DNA of 64,000 nt from VXYK01 sp965221585 (GCA_965221585.1 OZ244898.1:434001-498000), one strand, 5' to 3'. Counted from the first letter of the stretch, positions 7,501-16,902 are shown. Made by a program: numbers and translations. The notes: generated from the letters alone by a model not told the origin.

Positions 7501-8367
7501 ATGACGGCGACCGATGAACGAGCCGAGGAACCCGATCTGGGTACCTCGGTTGAAGCAGACACCGAACGCCCGATCGAGAGAGCCGTGATCTTCGACGCTG
7601 AAGAGCTCAACGTCTACTACGGCGACTTCCGGGCAGTACGGGACGCGAGCCTCAAGGTTCACAAGAACGAGATCACCGCATTCATCGGGCCCTCAGGCTG
7701 CGGCAAGACGACGCTGCTGCGGTGCTTCAACCGCATGAACGACCTGATCGAGATCGCCCGGGTAACCGGATCGCTTCGATACCACGGTGTCGATCTGTAC
7801 CACCCCAAGGTCGACCCAGTCGAGGTGCGCCGCCAGATCGGCATGGTCTTCCAGAAACCGAACCCGTTCCCCAAGTCGATCTGGGCGAATGTCGCATACG
7901 GGCCGAAAGTGGCCGGACTGGCCAAGAAAGGTCCGGCGATGGACGACATCGTCGAGAATTCGCTGCGCAAGGCAGCCCTGTGGGACGAAGTCAAGGATCG
8001 GCTCGATGAGAATGCGCTGGGCTTGTCAGGCGGTCAGCAACAACGCCTTTGCATCGCCCGGGCAATCGCAACCGACCCCGACGTGCTGCTGATGGACGAG
8101 CCGTGCTCGGCGTTGGACCCGATCGCCACAACCCGGATCGAGGAACTGATGCATGGGCTGAAGGACGACTACTCGATCGTGATCGTCACCCACAACATGC
8201 AGCAGGCGGCCCGGGTCAGCGATCGCACTGCGTTCTTCTCAGTGGAGGTCAACCCGGAGTCCGATACCCGTACCGGCATTCTGGTGGAATACGATTCGAC
8301 CCAGAAGATGTTCTCGAACCCATCCGATGAGCGAACCGAGAACTATGTGACCGGCCGCTTCGGATAA
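7501..8367 (+). CDS. pstB: Phosphate ABC transporter ATP-binding protein
   Basis: ATPase driving PstCA. Walker A 'GPSGCGKT' is at residues 63-70 (from ATG 7501), the PstB-typical 'LLRCFNRMNDL' follows, then 'GMVFQKPNPFP', signature 'LSGGQQQR', Walker B 'VLLMDEPCSALDP' and H-loop 'IVIVTHNMQQA'. The frame is also open from GTG 7435 and ATG 7456. I choose 7501 because GAGGA lies upstream and because PstB proteins normally have little before the ATPase core; even so about 38 extra residues precede it. Length 288 residues. Confidence 0.95.
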   Translation: MTATDERAEEPDLGTSVEADTERPIERAVIFDAEELNVYYGDFRAVRDASLKVHKNEITAFIGPSGCGKTTLLRCFNRMNDLIEIARVTGSLRYHGVDLYHPKVDPVEVRRQIGMVFQKPNPFPKSIWANVAYGPKVAGLAKKGPAMDDIVENSLRKAALWDEVKDRLDENALGLSGGQQQRLCIARAIATDPDVLLMDEPCSALDPIATTRIEELMHGLKDDYSIVIVTHNMQQAARVSDRTAFFSVEVNPESDTRTGILVEYDSTQKMFSNPSDERTENYVTGRFG

Positions 8368-8407
8368 TCGCAGTACGGTGTGAAGAGGACTCCACGAGGA
8401 GCGAGCG

Positions 8408-9133
8408 TTGACTGAGGAACTTCGAAAGACGTATCACGAACAACTCGAGGCGGTCCGTGAATCGATCATTCGCATGGCTGGTCTGGTGGGTGAGACCATT
8501 CCCCGCGGAACCGATTCCTTGTTGGCGGGCGATCTGGCTGAAGCGCAGCGCATCATCGAAGCTGACGATGTGATCGACGCAATGTCAGTCGAACTCGAAG
8601 AGAGCTGCTACCAACTGCTCGCGCTGCAGCAACCGATGGCCTCGGATCTGCGGGCCATCACCACAGCGCTGTGGATGACCGCGGAGATCGAGCGCTCGGG
8701 TGACCTGATGGCGAACATCTGCCAGGCGACGCGACGCGTCTACGGCAGTTCCTTCGGACCACGGATCCGTGGCTTGATCGCCCAGATGAGCGAGGAGGCT
8801 GCGCGATTGTTCCGCCTCGCCATCGACAGTTACGCCGAAGCCAACAGCGGGTTGGCCGTCGCCCTCGACGACATCGACGACCGGCTCGACGAGCTTCATC
8901 TTGACGCTATTGCCGCGATCTTCGAGGGCAGTCGTGAGCAGACCTTCGACATGCAGGTGGCCGTGCAACTGGCGCTGGTCTGCAGGTTCTACGAACGGAT
9001 CGGCGATCATGCAGTGATCATGGGCGAACGGGTCCGATACATGGTCGACGGTTGGCTGCCCGAGCATTCAGGCGCGTTGCGGGCCAAGGCCCGCGAGACT
9101 GGAATGAGCGGAGTTGAACCCGACACGCGATAG
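8408..9133 (+). CDS. phoU: Phosphate-signalling regulator PhoU
   Basis: A 241-residue protein of two PhoU three-helix repeats. PhoU links the Pst transporter to the sensor kinase and represses the Pho response when phosphate is plentiful. Characteristic stretches include 'LEESCYQLLALQQPMASDLRAI' and 'TAEIERSGDLMANI' in repeat one, and 'CRFYERIGDHAVIMGERVRYM' in repeat two, including the metal-binding E/D-rich segments. The start is a TTG at 8408 after ACGAGGAGCG. It lies between pstB and the two-component genes, the standard actinobacterial order. Confidence 0.95.
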   Translation: MTEELRKTYHEQLEAVRESIIRMAGLVGETIPRGTDSLLAGDLAEAQRIIEADDVIDAMSVELEESCYQLLALQQPMASDLRAITTALWMTAEIERSGDLMANICQATRRVYGSSFGPRIRGLIAQMSEEAARLFRLAIDSYAEANSGLAVALDDIDDRLDELHLDAIAAIFEGSREQTFDMQVAVQLALVCRFYERIGDHAVIMGERVRYMVDGWLPEHSGALRAKARETGMSGVEPDTR

Positions 9134-9145
9134 GAGCGACTAGAC

Positions 9146-10501
9146 ATGATCACGCTGTTGATCATCTTGGTTGTGATCGTTGCCGTCGCTCTCGGATCGA
9201 TCGTCGTGGGAGTCCGGCAGCGGCACAAGGTCAACCAGCGTCTGGATCGCTTGGCCAATCGTGTTTCGGGCGCTATGGCACCGGCCTCTAGGTCGCCGGT
9301 GGCAGCGGTCGAACGTCTTGAGGCGGTGATGGAGGTTCGTGAGACCGAACAGCAACTGCAGGGAGTTGAACGTCGCTACGAAGCAGCGCTCGAAGCGGTT
9401 GATTGGGGTGTCGTGGTCGTCGACGAAACAGAAGAGGTCGTCTTCTGCAACCTGTCGGCCAGTTGGTACTTGGAAGGCAGGCACGGAGAAGCCGTAGTCG
9501 GACAGAAGATCGACGACCTGATCCACGCAGCGGCGCTCGGTGAACGGGTCTCGGAGACTGTCACGCTGTTCGGGCCGCCCCGCCGAGTGCTGTTTGTATC
9601 TGCGTTGCCGATCGTCGACAAAGAAGAACTCTGTGGTGCCATTGCCTTGATCCACGATGTCACAGCGTTGGAGCAGACCAACGCAATCCGTCGCGACTTC
9701 GTGTCGAACATCAGCCACGAACTTCGCACCCCGATAGGCGCTGTGTCCTTGCTTGCGGAGACACTGATCGGTGAGCACGATCCCGCGGTGATCGACTCGT
9801 TGGCCGATCGCCTTCGAATCGAGGCGGAACGGCTAGCCGCCACGGTTCAAGACCTGCTCGAACTAAGCCAGATCGAACACAGCGGCGACAGCGAATTCGC
9901 TTGGGTGGTGATCCAGGGCGTGGTCAGCGGCGCGCATGACCGTGTCCGAGCTGCAGCGGCCCAGAGTGATGTGTCGATCAGAGTCGAGATGCCCGAACAG
10001 GATCTAACGGTGCGGGGTGACCGCCGTCAGCTCACCTCAGCGGTGTTCAACCTGTTGGACAACGCGATCAAGTTCTCGAACTCAGGAGGTGGGACGATCC
10101 AAGTCACTGTCCGAGAGGCGCATGCCTGGGTTGAGGTGGAGGTTGACGACGCGGGAATCGGGATCCCGCGCCAAGACTTGGACCGCATATTCGAGCGCTT
10201 CTACCGGGTCGACCGCGGGCGCAGTCGCACCAGTGGCGGAACAGGTCTCGGACTCTCAATGGTGCACCACATCGTCGCCAACCATGCCGGCCGGGTATCG
10301 GTGACCTCGACGGAGGGCGAGGGCACGACGTTCACCATGGAACTCCCCCTCGCGCCGACAGATATTTCAACCGCGGCTCCCGCTGCGCCCGATGATGGCA
10401 CTTCCGCGGCTCCGGCCGCGCCCGGCGTCAGCACCGCGCCCGGAGAAAGCACTGCTCCCGCTTCCGCGGCTCCGGCTGCGCCCGGCGAAAGCACCTCATG
10501 A
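9146..10501 (+). CDS. SenX3/PhoR-like phosphate sensor histidine kinase
   Basis: A 451-residue membrane kinase. Residues 1-23 form one transmembrane helix; 75-175 form a PAS-like domain; the H-box 'FVSNISHELRTPIGA' places the phosphorylated His at H191; the ATPase has 'NLLDNAIKFSN' (N), 'VDDAGIGIP' (G1) and 'GGTGLGLSMVHHI' (G2). A single N-terminal helix plus PAS and gene order after phoU resemble SenX3. The last 45 residues are an Ala/Pro/Ser/Thr-rich tail built from copies of the GC-rich dispersed repeat (AAPAAPG units), absent from ordinary SenX3. It overlaps the regulator gene by 4 bp. Confidence 0.93.
   Translation: MITLLIILVVIVAVALGSIVVGVRQRHKVNQRLDRLANRVSGAMAPASRSPVAAVERLEAVMEVRETEQQLQGVERRYEAALEAVDWGVVVVDETEEVVFCNLSASWYLEGRHGEAVVGQKIDDLIHAAALGERVSETVTLFGPPRRVLFVSALPIVDKEELCGAIALIHDVTALEQTNAIRRDFVSNISHELRTPIGAVSLLAETLIGEHDPAVIDSLADRLRIEAERLAATVQDLLELSQIEHSGDSEFAWVVIQGVVSGAHDRVRAAAAQSDVSIRVEMPEQDLTVRGDRRQLTSAVFNLLDNAIKFSNSGGGTIQVTVREAHAWVEVEVDDAGIGIPRQDLDRIFERFYRVDRGRSRTSGGTGLGLSMVHHIVANHAGRVSVTSTEGEGTTFTMELPLAPTDISTAAPAAPDDGTSAAPAAPGVSTAPGESTAPASAAPAAPGESTS
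10373..10485 (+). repeat. Three in-frame copies of the GC-rich dispersed repeat
   Basis: Cores at 10373-10392 (two mismatches), 10406-10425 (one mismatch) and 10466-10485 (exact GCGGCTCCGGCTGCGCCCGG) encode AAPAAPG-type segments at the end of the histidine kinase. They are joined by CCCGGAGAAAGCAC-type spacers. Confidence 0.75.
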
Positions 10502-11217
10502 ACAGCAAGTCTGCTCGCATCCTCGTCGTGGAGGACGAGGAGTCGTTCGTGGAGGCGCTCCGAGTCGGGCTCCAAAGGGAGGGATTCCTGATCGATGTCG
10601 CCAGAGATGGCCCTCAGGCCTTGGCCGAATTCAAGAAGAACCCCCCGGACCTGGTACTTCTCGATGTGATGTTGCCGGGGATATCGGGGATCGACGTCTG
10701 TCGCGAGATTCGCACGGTGTCAGCGGTCCCGATCATCATGGTTACCGCCAAGAGCGAGGAGATCGACGCGGTCGTTGGGCTCGAGGTGGGCGCCGACGAC
10801 TATGTCGCCAAGCCGTACCGGCTGCGAGAGCTGGTTGCCCGGATAAGGGCCCTGCTGCGTCGTGCCGCAATCAGCGGCGCGTCAACCAGCCTCGGGCCGG
10901 ACCCCAACGAAGATGTGCTGAGGGTCGGCGGGCTGCACCTCGACATTGAGCGCTACGAAGTCACCGTCGACGGAGTGCACGTCAAGCTTCCCCTGAAAGA
11001 GTTCCAGATTCTGGTGCTGCTCATGAGTAACCCGGGACGGGTAGTGACCCGCGACACCTTCATCGACCGGGTATGGGGCTACGACTACGTCGGCGACACC
11101 AAGACCCTCGACGTCCACATCAAACGGTTGAGAGCCAAGATCGAACCCAGCCCGAATCGGCCCGAGCGCATCGTCACGGTTCGCGGCGTCGGCTACAAGC
11201 TCACCCCCGAACCCTAG
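10498..11217 (+). CDS. RegX3/PhoP-like response regulator
   Basis: A 239-residue OmpR-family regulator. The receiver domain has acidic pocket E12/D13 region ('VVEDEES'), phosphorylated Asp in 'LVLLDVMLPGISG' (D56), Thr in 'IIMVTAKS' and Lys in 'DDYVAKPYRLREL'. The winged-helix domain carries 'LPLKEFQILVLLMSNPGRVVTRDTFIDRVWGYDYVGDTKTLDVHIKRLRAKIE'-type sequence near residues 165-215. Its 4-bp overlap with the kinase gene and position after pst-phoU make it the probable Pho regulator. The PHO box upstream of pstS is its most likely target. Confidence 0.95.
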   Translation: MNSKSARILVVEDEESFVEALRVGLQREGFLIDVARDGPQALAEFKKNPPDLVLLDVMLPGISGIDVCREIRTVSAVPIIMVTAKSEEIDAVVGLEVGADDYVAKPYRLRELVARIRALLRRAAISGASTSLGPDPNEDVLRVGGLHLDIERYEVTVDGVHVKLPLKEFQILVLLMSNPGRVVTRDTFIDRVWGYDYVGDTKTLDVHIKRLRAKIEPSPNRPERIVTVRGVGYKLTPEP

Positions 11218-11241
11218 AGGCCGAGCAGATTCGGAACGCGG

Positions 11242-11853
11242 TCAGGGGTGGTTCAGGAGGTGGCGGATGCGGTGGCGCGTGACCCACAAGCGCAAGAGCA
11301 CCAACCCTGCCAGCAGCGTCGCGGTCACTCCGTATACGACGACTGGCGCGGCTTCGACCAGGTAGCCGAAAAACCCCCAGAGGACCCCTTCGGATGCCAC
11401 CAGCGTCCACGACAGCGGCGAGACGCCCACTGGTGTGTGCGTCCTCCACGCGGTGACCACCGATGGCCCGAGGTACAACCCGTTTGACAGACCGAGCACC
11501 GTCCCCAGTACCGTCCAACCGGCGGCGAGCTGGATCAGCACGCAGGCCCCAGCGACCAGCGATGCCAGCAGCACCCCGGTCCGAATGCTCGCATTGTTGC
11601 GGTGAAGCAGGTACAGCACCACGCCGTAGCTGGCGGTACCGGCGAAGACAGCGGGAATGGTGACCCACAGCTGCTCGGCGACCACGTAGGCGATCCAACT
11701 GAAGTTGACGATGGTACCGATAGCCGCCCAGGCAGGCGATATACCCTCGGTGCGTCCGATCCGCAACAGCCGGACAATCTGCGGCAGGATCTGGACGAAC
11801 GTGACGATCGTGGCAATGACACCCACGACGAAAGCGAGTTGAGCCTGGCTCAC
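11242..11853 (-). CDS. PQ-loop (SWEET-like) membrane protein
   Basis: A 203-residue protein with about six or seven hydrophobic segments and two PQ-loop repeats: 'QILPQIVRLLRIGRTEGISP' near residues 22-41 and 'GLYLGPSVVTAWRTHTPVGVSP' near 124-145. The first has the canonical PQ pair, the second a GP variant. PQ-loop proteins include SemiSWEET sugar carriers (one repeat, about 90 residues) and larger two-repeat transporters; this is the two-repeat form in one chain. Substrate unknown. It runs opposite to the two-component genes and is divergent from pcrA. Confidence 0.8.
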   Translation of the reverse strand: MSQAQLAFVVGVIATIVTFVQILPQIVRLLRIGRTEGISPAWAAIGTIVNFSWIAYVVAEQLWVTIPAVFAGTASYGVVLYLLHRNNASIRTGVLLASLVAGACVLIQLAAGWTVLGTVLGLSNGLYLGPSVVTAWRTHTPVGVSPLSWTLVASEGVLWGFFGYLVEAAPVVVYGVTATLLAGLVLLRLWVTRHRIRHLLNHP

Positions 11854-11928
11854 AGCGACCCAATCTACTGCCGGTCAGCGATCTGGGTTGCCGGTCGTCG
11901 TGTCAGCGGGCGCGGATAGGGTGAGCCG

Positions 11929-14178
11929 ATGCCCGAGACATCGCCTCTCTTGGAGGGTTTGAACCCGTCCCAGTACGACGCGGTGCTGCATCGTCGCGGC
12001 CCTTTGCTGGTCGTTGCGGGGGCCGGTTCGGGCAAGACTCGGGTACTCACCCACCGGATCGCCCACCTGATCGACGAAGGCATGTCGCCGTTCGAGATCC
12101 TTGCCATCACCTTCACCAACAAGGCTGCGGGCGAGATGAAGGAGCGTGTGGCCTCCCTGGTCGGGCCGGTTGCCGAAAGAATGTGGGTCTCGACGTTCCA
12201 CTCCGCGTGCGTTCGGATCCTGCGCCGGGATGCCGACCGGCTCGGTTACCTGGGCCGCTTCTCGATCTACGACCAGGCAGACGCCCGGCGGTTGACCGGA
12301 TATGTGATCCGCGACCTGAACATCGACCCCAAAAGGTTCACGCCCCGGTCGGTTCACGCGGCGATCTCGACCGCCAAGAACGACAACATCTCGGCGAGTG
12401 CCTACGCAGAGGGAGCGGCGGACTTCTTCGCGAAGCGTGTGGCCGACATATACCTGGAATATCAGCGACGGCTCGTAGCGGCCGCGGCGATGGATTTCGA
12501 CGACCTGCTTATGCGCACCGTCGAGTTGTTCCAGACTCAGCCCGACGTCTTGGAGCATTGGCGGGAGCGATTCGCCCATGTCCTCGTCGACGAGTACCAG
12601 GACACGAACTCGGTCCAGAACGAACTCGTCTTGATGCTCGCCCGACAACACCGGGGGGTCTCAGTCGTCGGCGATGGGGACCAGTCCATCTATGCCTTCC
12701 GAGGTGCAGACCTGCGCAACATTCTGGAGTTCGAGAAGGCCTTCCCTGACGCCACCACGATCGTGCTTGAGCAGAACTATCGCTCGACGCAGTCGATCCT
12801 CGACGCCGCCAATGCGGTGATTGCCCAGAACATGGGGCGCGTACCGAAGGACCTTTGGACTGATCGCGGACCGGGCGAGAAGATCGTCCGCTACCACGCC
12901 GGTGACGAGCACGACGAGGCTCGTTACGTGGCCCACGAACTCGCCCGACTGCAGGCCCATGAGGGCATGCGCTGGGATGAGATGGCGGTGTTCTATCGCA
13001 CCAACAGCCAGTCTCGGGTGCTTGAGGAACACCTGGTGCGGGTCGGGATTCCGTACCAGTTGGTGGGCGGTGCCCGCTTCTACGACCGGCGAGAGATTAA
13101 AGATGCGGTGGCGTACCTGCGGGCCATCGTCAATCCGACGGACGAGGTCAGCGTCAAGCGGGTGCTCAATCTGCCCAGACGCGGTGTTGGCGACACATCT
13201 ATCGCCAAGCTTGATGCCTGGGCCGCCGCTCAGGGCGTGTCGTTCTCCCAGGCGCTGCAGAATTGTCGGAGTGCCGGGGTCAGCGGCCCCGCCACCGTCG
13301 GGATCGGAAAATTCTTGACGCTCACAACGGAGATCGGAGAGCTCGACGCGGGGCCCGCGACCATCATCGAAGAGGCTCTCGAACGTTCCGGTTACCTCCA
13401 GGAGCTGCAGGACACCCATGGGATTGAGGCCGAGGGCCGGCTCGAGAACATCATGGAACTGCTGGGGATGGCCCGCGAGTTCGAGACGGTCGACGAGTTC
13501 TTGGAACAGATCAGCCTGGTCACCGACACCGACGACATGGACGACAGTGAGTCGCTGGTGACGCTGATGACCCTCCATTCAGCCAAGGGACTCGAGTTTC
13601 CGGTCGTTTTCCTGACCGGAATGGAGGACGGCGTTCTTCCGCACATCCGAACCTTGGGCGAGCCCAGAGAACTCGAGGAGGAGCGGCGTCTGGCGTATGT
13701 GGGGGTCACCAGGGCTATGCAGGCGCTTCATCTGAGTTGGGCCCAGAGCCGCATGCTCAACGGCATGACCCAGTACAACCCGCCCAGCCGCTTCTTCGCT
13801 GAGATTCCCCCTGAACTGATCAACGAGATCGGAGGGGAGCGCCGCAGCAACCGCTTCGATCGCCCGTTCCCCGGCGGCAGGCGCACTTTCGGTCAACGCG
13901 GCGGCCGAAGCAGCTCTTCGGGTATCGACGAGCACCGTGAACGCGTCGTCGATCGTGCGTTGCAGGGCGACAGTCCTGCCGCGAAGTCGCCCTTCGCTCC
14001 CAAAGGCGCCGAATCACTCGGACTGAAGATCGGGGACGACGTTCGTCACTCCAAATGGGGCGACGGAGTGATCGTCGACATGGGTGGAAACCACGACAGC
14101 CCCGAGGCCACCGTCAACTTCGCCACCGTCGGACAGAAGACCCTGCTGCTGTCCCTGGCGCCCCTGGAGAAGATCTAG
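11929..14178 (+). CDS. pcrA: ATP-dependent DNA helicase PcrA/UvrD
   Basis: A 749-residue superfamily-1A 3'-5' helicase used in nucleotide-excision repair and replication restart. Motifs in order: Q-motif 'GLNPSQYDAV', Walker A 'GAGSGKT' (31-37), Ia 'AITFTNKAAGEMKERV', II 'VDEYQDTN', III 'VVGDGDQSIYAFRGAD', IV 'LEQNYRSTQSIL', V 'LMTLHSAKGLEFPVVFLTGMEDGVLPH' and VI 'LAYVGVTRAM'. The C-terminal tail has a Gly/Arg-rich linker and the 'GDDVRHSKWGDGVIVDM' Tudor-like domain that binds RNA polymerase in PcrA proteins. Stands alone. Confidence 0.97.
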   Translation: MPETSPLLEGLNPSQYDAVLHRRGPLLVVAGAGSGKTRVLTHRIAHLIDEGMSPFEILAITFTNKAAGEMKERVASLVGPVAERMWVSTFHSACVRILRRDADRLGYLGRFSIYDQADARRLTGYVIRDLNIDPKRFTPRSVHAAISTAKNDNISASAYAEGAADFFAKRVADIYLEYQRRLVAAAAMDFDDLLMRTVELFQTQPDVLEHWRERFAHVLVDEYQDTNSVQNELVLMLARQHRGVSVVGDGDQSIYAFRGADLRNILEFEKAFPDATTIVLEQNYRSTQSILDAANAVIAQNMGRVPKDLWTDRGPGEKIVRYHAGDEHDEARYVAHELARLQAHEGMRWDEMAVFYRTNSQSRVLEEHLVRVGIPYQLVGGARFYDRREIKDAVAYLRAIVNPTDEVSVKRVLNLPRRGVGDTSIAKLDAWAAAQGVSFSQALQNCRSAGVSGPATVGIGKFLTLTTEIGELDAGPATIIEEALERSGYLQELQDTHGIEAEGRLENIMELLGMAREFETVDEFLEQISLVTDTDDMDDSESLVTLMTLHSAKGLEFPVVFLTGMEDGVLPHIRTLGEPRELEEERRLAYVGVTRAMQALHLSWAQSRMLNGMTQYNPPSRFFAEIPPELINEIGGERRSNRFDRPFPGGRRTFGQRGGRSSSSGIDEHRERVVDRALQGDSPAAKSPFAPKGAESLGLKIGDDVRHSKWGDGVIVDMGGNHDSPEATVNFATVGQKTLLLSLAPLEKI

Positions 14179-14194
14179 TTCGAAGGTTCCCTTC

Positions 14195-14689
14195 TCACTC
14201 CCGGTTGGGGTTGAGCAGGACGTGGATGTTGCCGTCGCGAATCTCGACCTCGTATTGCAACAATCCGGTGCCGGCGGAATCGACGGTGACCTCGTCACAG
14301 GTAGCGCTGCTTCCAGCAGCGGTGGTGAGGAGGAATACCTGCGCGTCCGCGTCCCAAGCAAAGAAGCAGTCTCGAGGATCATCTGCCCGCCGAGCGGCGA
14401 AAGCCAGCCAACCCTGCTCGGGGTCGTTACCAAGATGAGTGACGATGATGTCCCTCCGGCCACCACTGCCCACATCGGAGTAGAGAATCGGACCTCTCTC
14501 CTGGATCTCGGCGCTGATCGCGCCGATCTTTCCCGCGTCGAAGTCCCGGTCGCCGAGCACGATCTCGGTGTCTCCCTGGGAGGAGGCCAGCCAGACCATG
14601 GCGAAGAGCAGACCCGCTACGACCACCGCAGTGAATCCGATCAGCAGCGCATTTCGGGCGTTGATCTGCGGACCTCGGGCGACGGGCAT
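14195..14689 (-). CDS. Hypothetical single-pass membrane protein
   Basis: A 164-residue protein with a short cytoplasmic start, one transmembrane helix (about residues 14-36) and an exported C-terminal domain. The outer part has 'QGWLAFAARRADDPRDCFFAWDADAQVFLL' and 'SSATCDEVTVDSAG', so two cysteines could form a disulfide; it ends 'IHVLLNPNRE'. I do not recognise the family. It converges on pcrA with 16 bp between stops and is divergent from sucC. Confidence 0.7.
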   Translation of the reverse strand: MPVARGPQINARNALLIGFTAVVVAGLLFAMVWLASSQGDTEIVLGDRDFDAGKIGAISAEIQERGPILYSDVGSGGRRDIIVTHLGNDPEQGWLAFAARRADDPRDCFFAWDADAQVFLLTTAAGSSATCDEVTVDSAGTGLLQYEVEIRDGNIHVLLNPNRE

Positions 14690-14751
14690 AGCTCCTCGGG
14701 TCTGTTTGCGGCGGACTGTGTCACAGCATTGGGACCCGCCTAGTATCGCCT

Positions 14752-14806
14752 GAGTTCACGCGAACTTTGCCCGAGTTCAACAGATATTGCCCGGGTTCAA
14801 CAGATA
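14752..14806 (+). promoter_or_regulatory. Direct repeats just upstream of sucC
   Basis: A 20-bp unit (TTGCCCGRGTTCAACAGATA) is repeated head to tail at 14767-14786 and 14787-14806 with one difference. A third, degraded copy of the GAGTTCA core lies 21 bp upstream at 14752. The cores at 14752, 14773 and 14793 are two helical turns apart, as expected for cooperative binding on one DNA face. The second unit ends 11 bp before the sucC start, so a bound protein would block initiation. Alternatively a simple tandem duplication. Confidence 0.5.
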
Positions 14807-14817
14807 ATGGAGGTGCG

Positions 14818-15957
14818 GTGGATCTTTTTGAGCATCAGGGAAAAGAGTTCTTCGCCGGCTACGGACTGCCGGTCTCTCCCGGCGAAGCAGCTTTCACCGT
14901 CTCGGAGGCGGTGGCGGCCGCGCAGAGGCTCGGTACCCCGGTGATGGTCAAAGCACAGGTTCATACCGGAGGGCGGGGCAAGGCAGGAGGCGTCAAGTAT
15001 GCCGCCGACCTCGACGCGGTCCGTGAACACGCAACCAACATCCTGGGGCTCGATATCAAAGGCCATATCGTGCAGCGGGTCTGGATCGAGAAGGCCTCAG
15101 ACATCGCCGAGGAGTATTACGCCAGCTTCACGCTCGACCGTTCGGCCCGCAAACACCTCGGGATGCTCTCAGCCGAAGGCGGCGTCGAGATCGAGACCGT
15201 GGCCGAAACGAATCCGGAGGCGATCGCCAAGATCTGGATCGATCCGCTGGACGGGCTCACCGAGGACGTGTGCCGTGACTGGGTAGCTGCCGCAGAGCTT
15301 CCGGCAGAGGCGGTCGAGGGGACCGTTGAGATCCTGTTGAAGCTCTACGCTGCCTACACCGAAGGAGACGCCGACCTCGTCGAGATCAACCCGCTCATCC
15401 TGACCCCCGACGGGTCTGTGCACGTGCTCGACGCCAAGGTGACCCTCGACGGCAACAGCGAGTTCCGCCATCCCGACTATCGCCAGTATGACGCCACTCA
15501 GAGCCGTGATGAACGTGAATCCGCGGCGCATGCCAAAGGACTGCAGTACGTCGGGTTGGACGGCTCGGTCGGCGTCATCGCCAACGGCGCTGGTCTGGCG
15601 ATGAGCACCGTTGACGTGGTCAATCAGGTTGGTGGAAGTCCCGCCAACTTCCTTGACATCGGCGGTGGCGCGAATGCCGACGTCATGGCGGGGGCCTTGG
15701 AGGTCATCAACAACGACCCAGCCGTGAAGGCCATATTCATCAACATTTTCGGGGGGATCACCCGCGGCGAGGAGATCGCCAACGGCATCCTCGAAGCAAT
15801 GCAGCGTGTCAAGATCGACTCTCCGATCGTGATCCGGCTCGACGGCACCAACGCCACCGAGGGAAGGGCGCTGCTGGAACCCCACCTGACCGACGACTTG
15901 ATGATGCAGCCGACGATGCTCGACGCGGCGCGCCGCGTAGTCGAGCTTGCCGGTTGA
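14818..15957 (+). CDS. sucC: Succinyl-CoA synthetase beta subunit
   Basis: A 379-residue ATP-grasp subunit of the TCA-cycle enzyme that converts succinyl-CoA to succinate with nucleoside triphosphate formation. The GTG at 14818 is chosen: GGAGGTG precedes it and the product begins 'VDLFEHQGKEFFAGYGLPVSPG', the standard start. The ATP-grasp loop 'VKAQVHTGGRGKAGGVK' and C-terminal 'GSVGVIANGAGLAMSTVDVV' and 'FINIFGGITRGEEIANGI' are intact. Followed after 27 bp by sucD. Confidence 0.96.
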   Translation: MDLFEHQGKEFFAGYGLPVSPGEAAFTVSEAVAAAQRLGTPVMVKAQVHTGGRGKAGGVKYAADLDAVREHATNILGLDIKGHIVQRVWIEKASDIAEEYYASFTLDRSARKHLGMLSAEGGVEIETVAETNPEAIAKIWIDPLDGLTEDVCRDWVAAAELPAEAVEGTVEILLKLYAAYTEGDADLVEINPLILTPDGSVHVLDAKVTLDGNSEFRHPDYRQYDATQSRDERESAAHAKGLQYVGLDGSVGVIANGAGLAMSTVDVVNQVGGSPANFLDIGGGANADVMAGALEVINNDPAVKAIFINIFGGITRGEEIANGILEAMQRVKIDSPIVIRLDGTNATEGRALLEPHLTDDLMMQPTMLDAARRVVELAG

Positions 15958-15984
15958 GTCAGCGACGAAGAAAGGAAGCAGTCC

Positions 15985-16869
15985 ATGAGCATCTTCGTCG
16001 ATGAGAACACGAAGGTCGTCTATCAGGGTCTCACTGGGTCACAAGGCAGCTACTACGGCTTGCTGAACCGGGACTACGGCACACAGGTGGTCGCCGGGAC
16101 CCATCCGACCAAGGCGGGCACCGATGTCGACGGGGTGCCGATCTACGCCAACGTGACCGAGGCGGTGCAGGCGACCGGAGCAACCGCGAGCTGCATCTTC
16201 ATTCCGGCTCCGGGCGTGCGCGGCGCGGTGATGGAAGCTGCTGAGGGCGGCGTCAAGTTCATCGTCGCCATCACCGAGGGGGTGCCCGCACACGACGAGA
16301 TCTACTTCTACAATGCCCTCAAGCGGGACTTCCCCGACGTGTTGCTGCTCGGTCCGAACTGCCCGGGGATAATCAGCCCCGGCAAGTGCAATATCGGTAT
16401 CACCGCAGGTCACATAGCCAAAGCTGGCGGCCCGGTCGGAATCGTCAGCCGTTCAGGGACTCTGACCTACCAGGCTCTGTATGAACTCAAGCAGAAGGAT
16501 GTCGGGGTGACGACGTGTGTGGGCATCGGGGGCGACCCCGTTCCTGGGACCTCGTTCATTGACTGTCTGCGAGCCTTCGAAGACGACCCGGAGACTCTGG
16601 CTGTAATGATGATCGGCGAGATCGGTGGTTCAGCCGAGGAGGAAGCGGCCGAGTTCATCAAGAACCACATGACCAAGCCCGTCGCCGGTTATGTCGCCGG
16701 GGTCACCGCCCCTCCCGGCAAGAAGATGGGTCACGCCGGAGCCATCGTCTCGGGCGGGCGTGGCACTGCGGCGGCCAAGATCGAAGCGCTGACAGATGCC
16801 GGAGTCCGCGTGGGGCAGAACCCGACTGAGGCGGGAGAACTCATGGCCGACATTGTCGCCGGCCTGTGA
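15985..16869 (+). CDS. sucD: Succinyl-CoA synthetase alpha subunit
   Basis: A 294-residue subunit carrying the CoA-binding domain and the phosphohistidine. Visible motifs: 'TGSQGSYYGLLNRDYGTQVVAGTHPTKAG' region for CoA, 'GPNCPGIISPG', 'GIVSRSGTLTYQA', and 'GYVAGVTAPPGKKMGHAGAIVSGGRGTA', whose His is the phosphorylated residue. GAAAGGAAG precedes the ATG at 15985. Cotranscribed with sucC. Confidence 0.97.
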   Translation: MSIFVDENTKVVYQGLTGSQGSYYGLLNRDYGTQVVAGTHPTKAGTDVDGVPIYANVTEAVQATGATASCIFIPAPGVRGAVMEAAEGGVKFIVAITEGVPAHDEIYFYNALKRDFPDVLLLGPNCPGIISPGKCNIGITAGHIAKAGGPVGIVSRSGTLTYQALYELKQKDVGVTTCVGIGGDPVPGTSFIDCLRAFEDDPETLAVMMIGEIGGSAEEEAAEFIKNHMTKPVAGYVAGVTAPPGKKMGHAGAIVSGGRGTAAAKIEALTDAGVRVGQNPTEAGELMADIVAGL

Positions 16870-16902
16870 CTCGGCGGACTCGCGGCTTGCTAGGTTCGGA
16901 TA

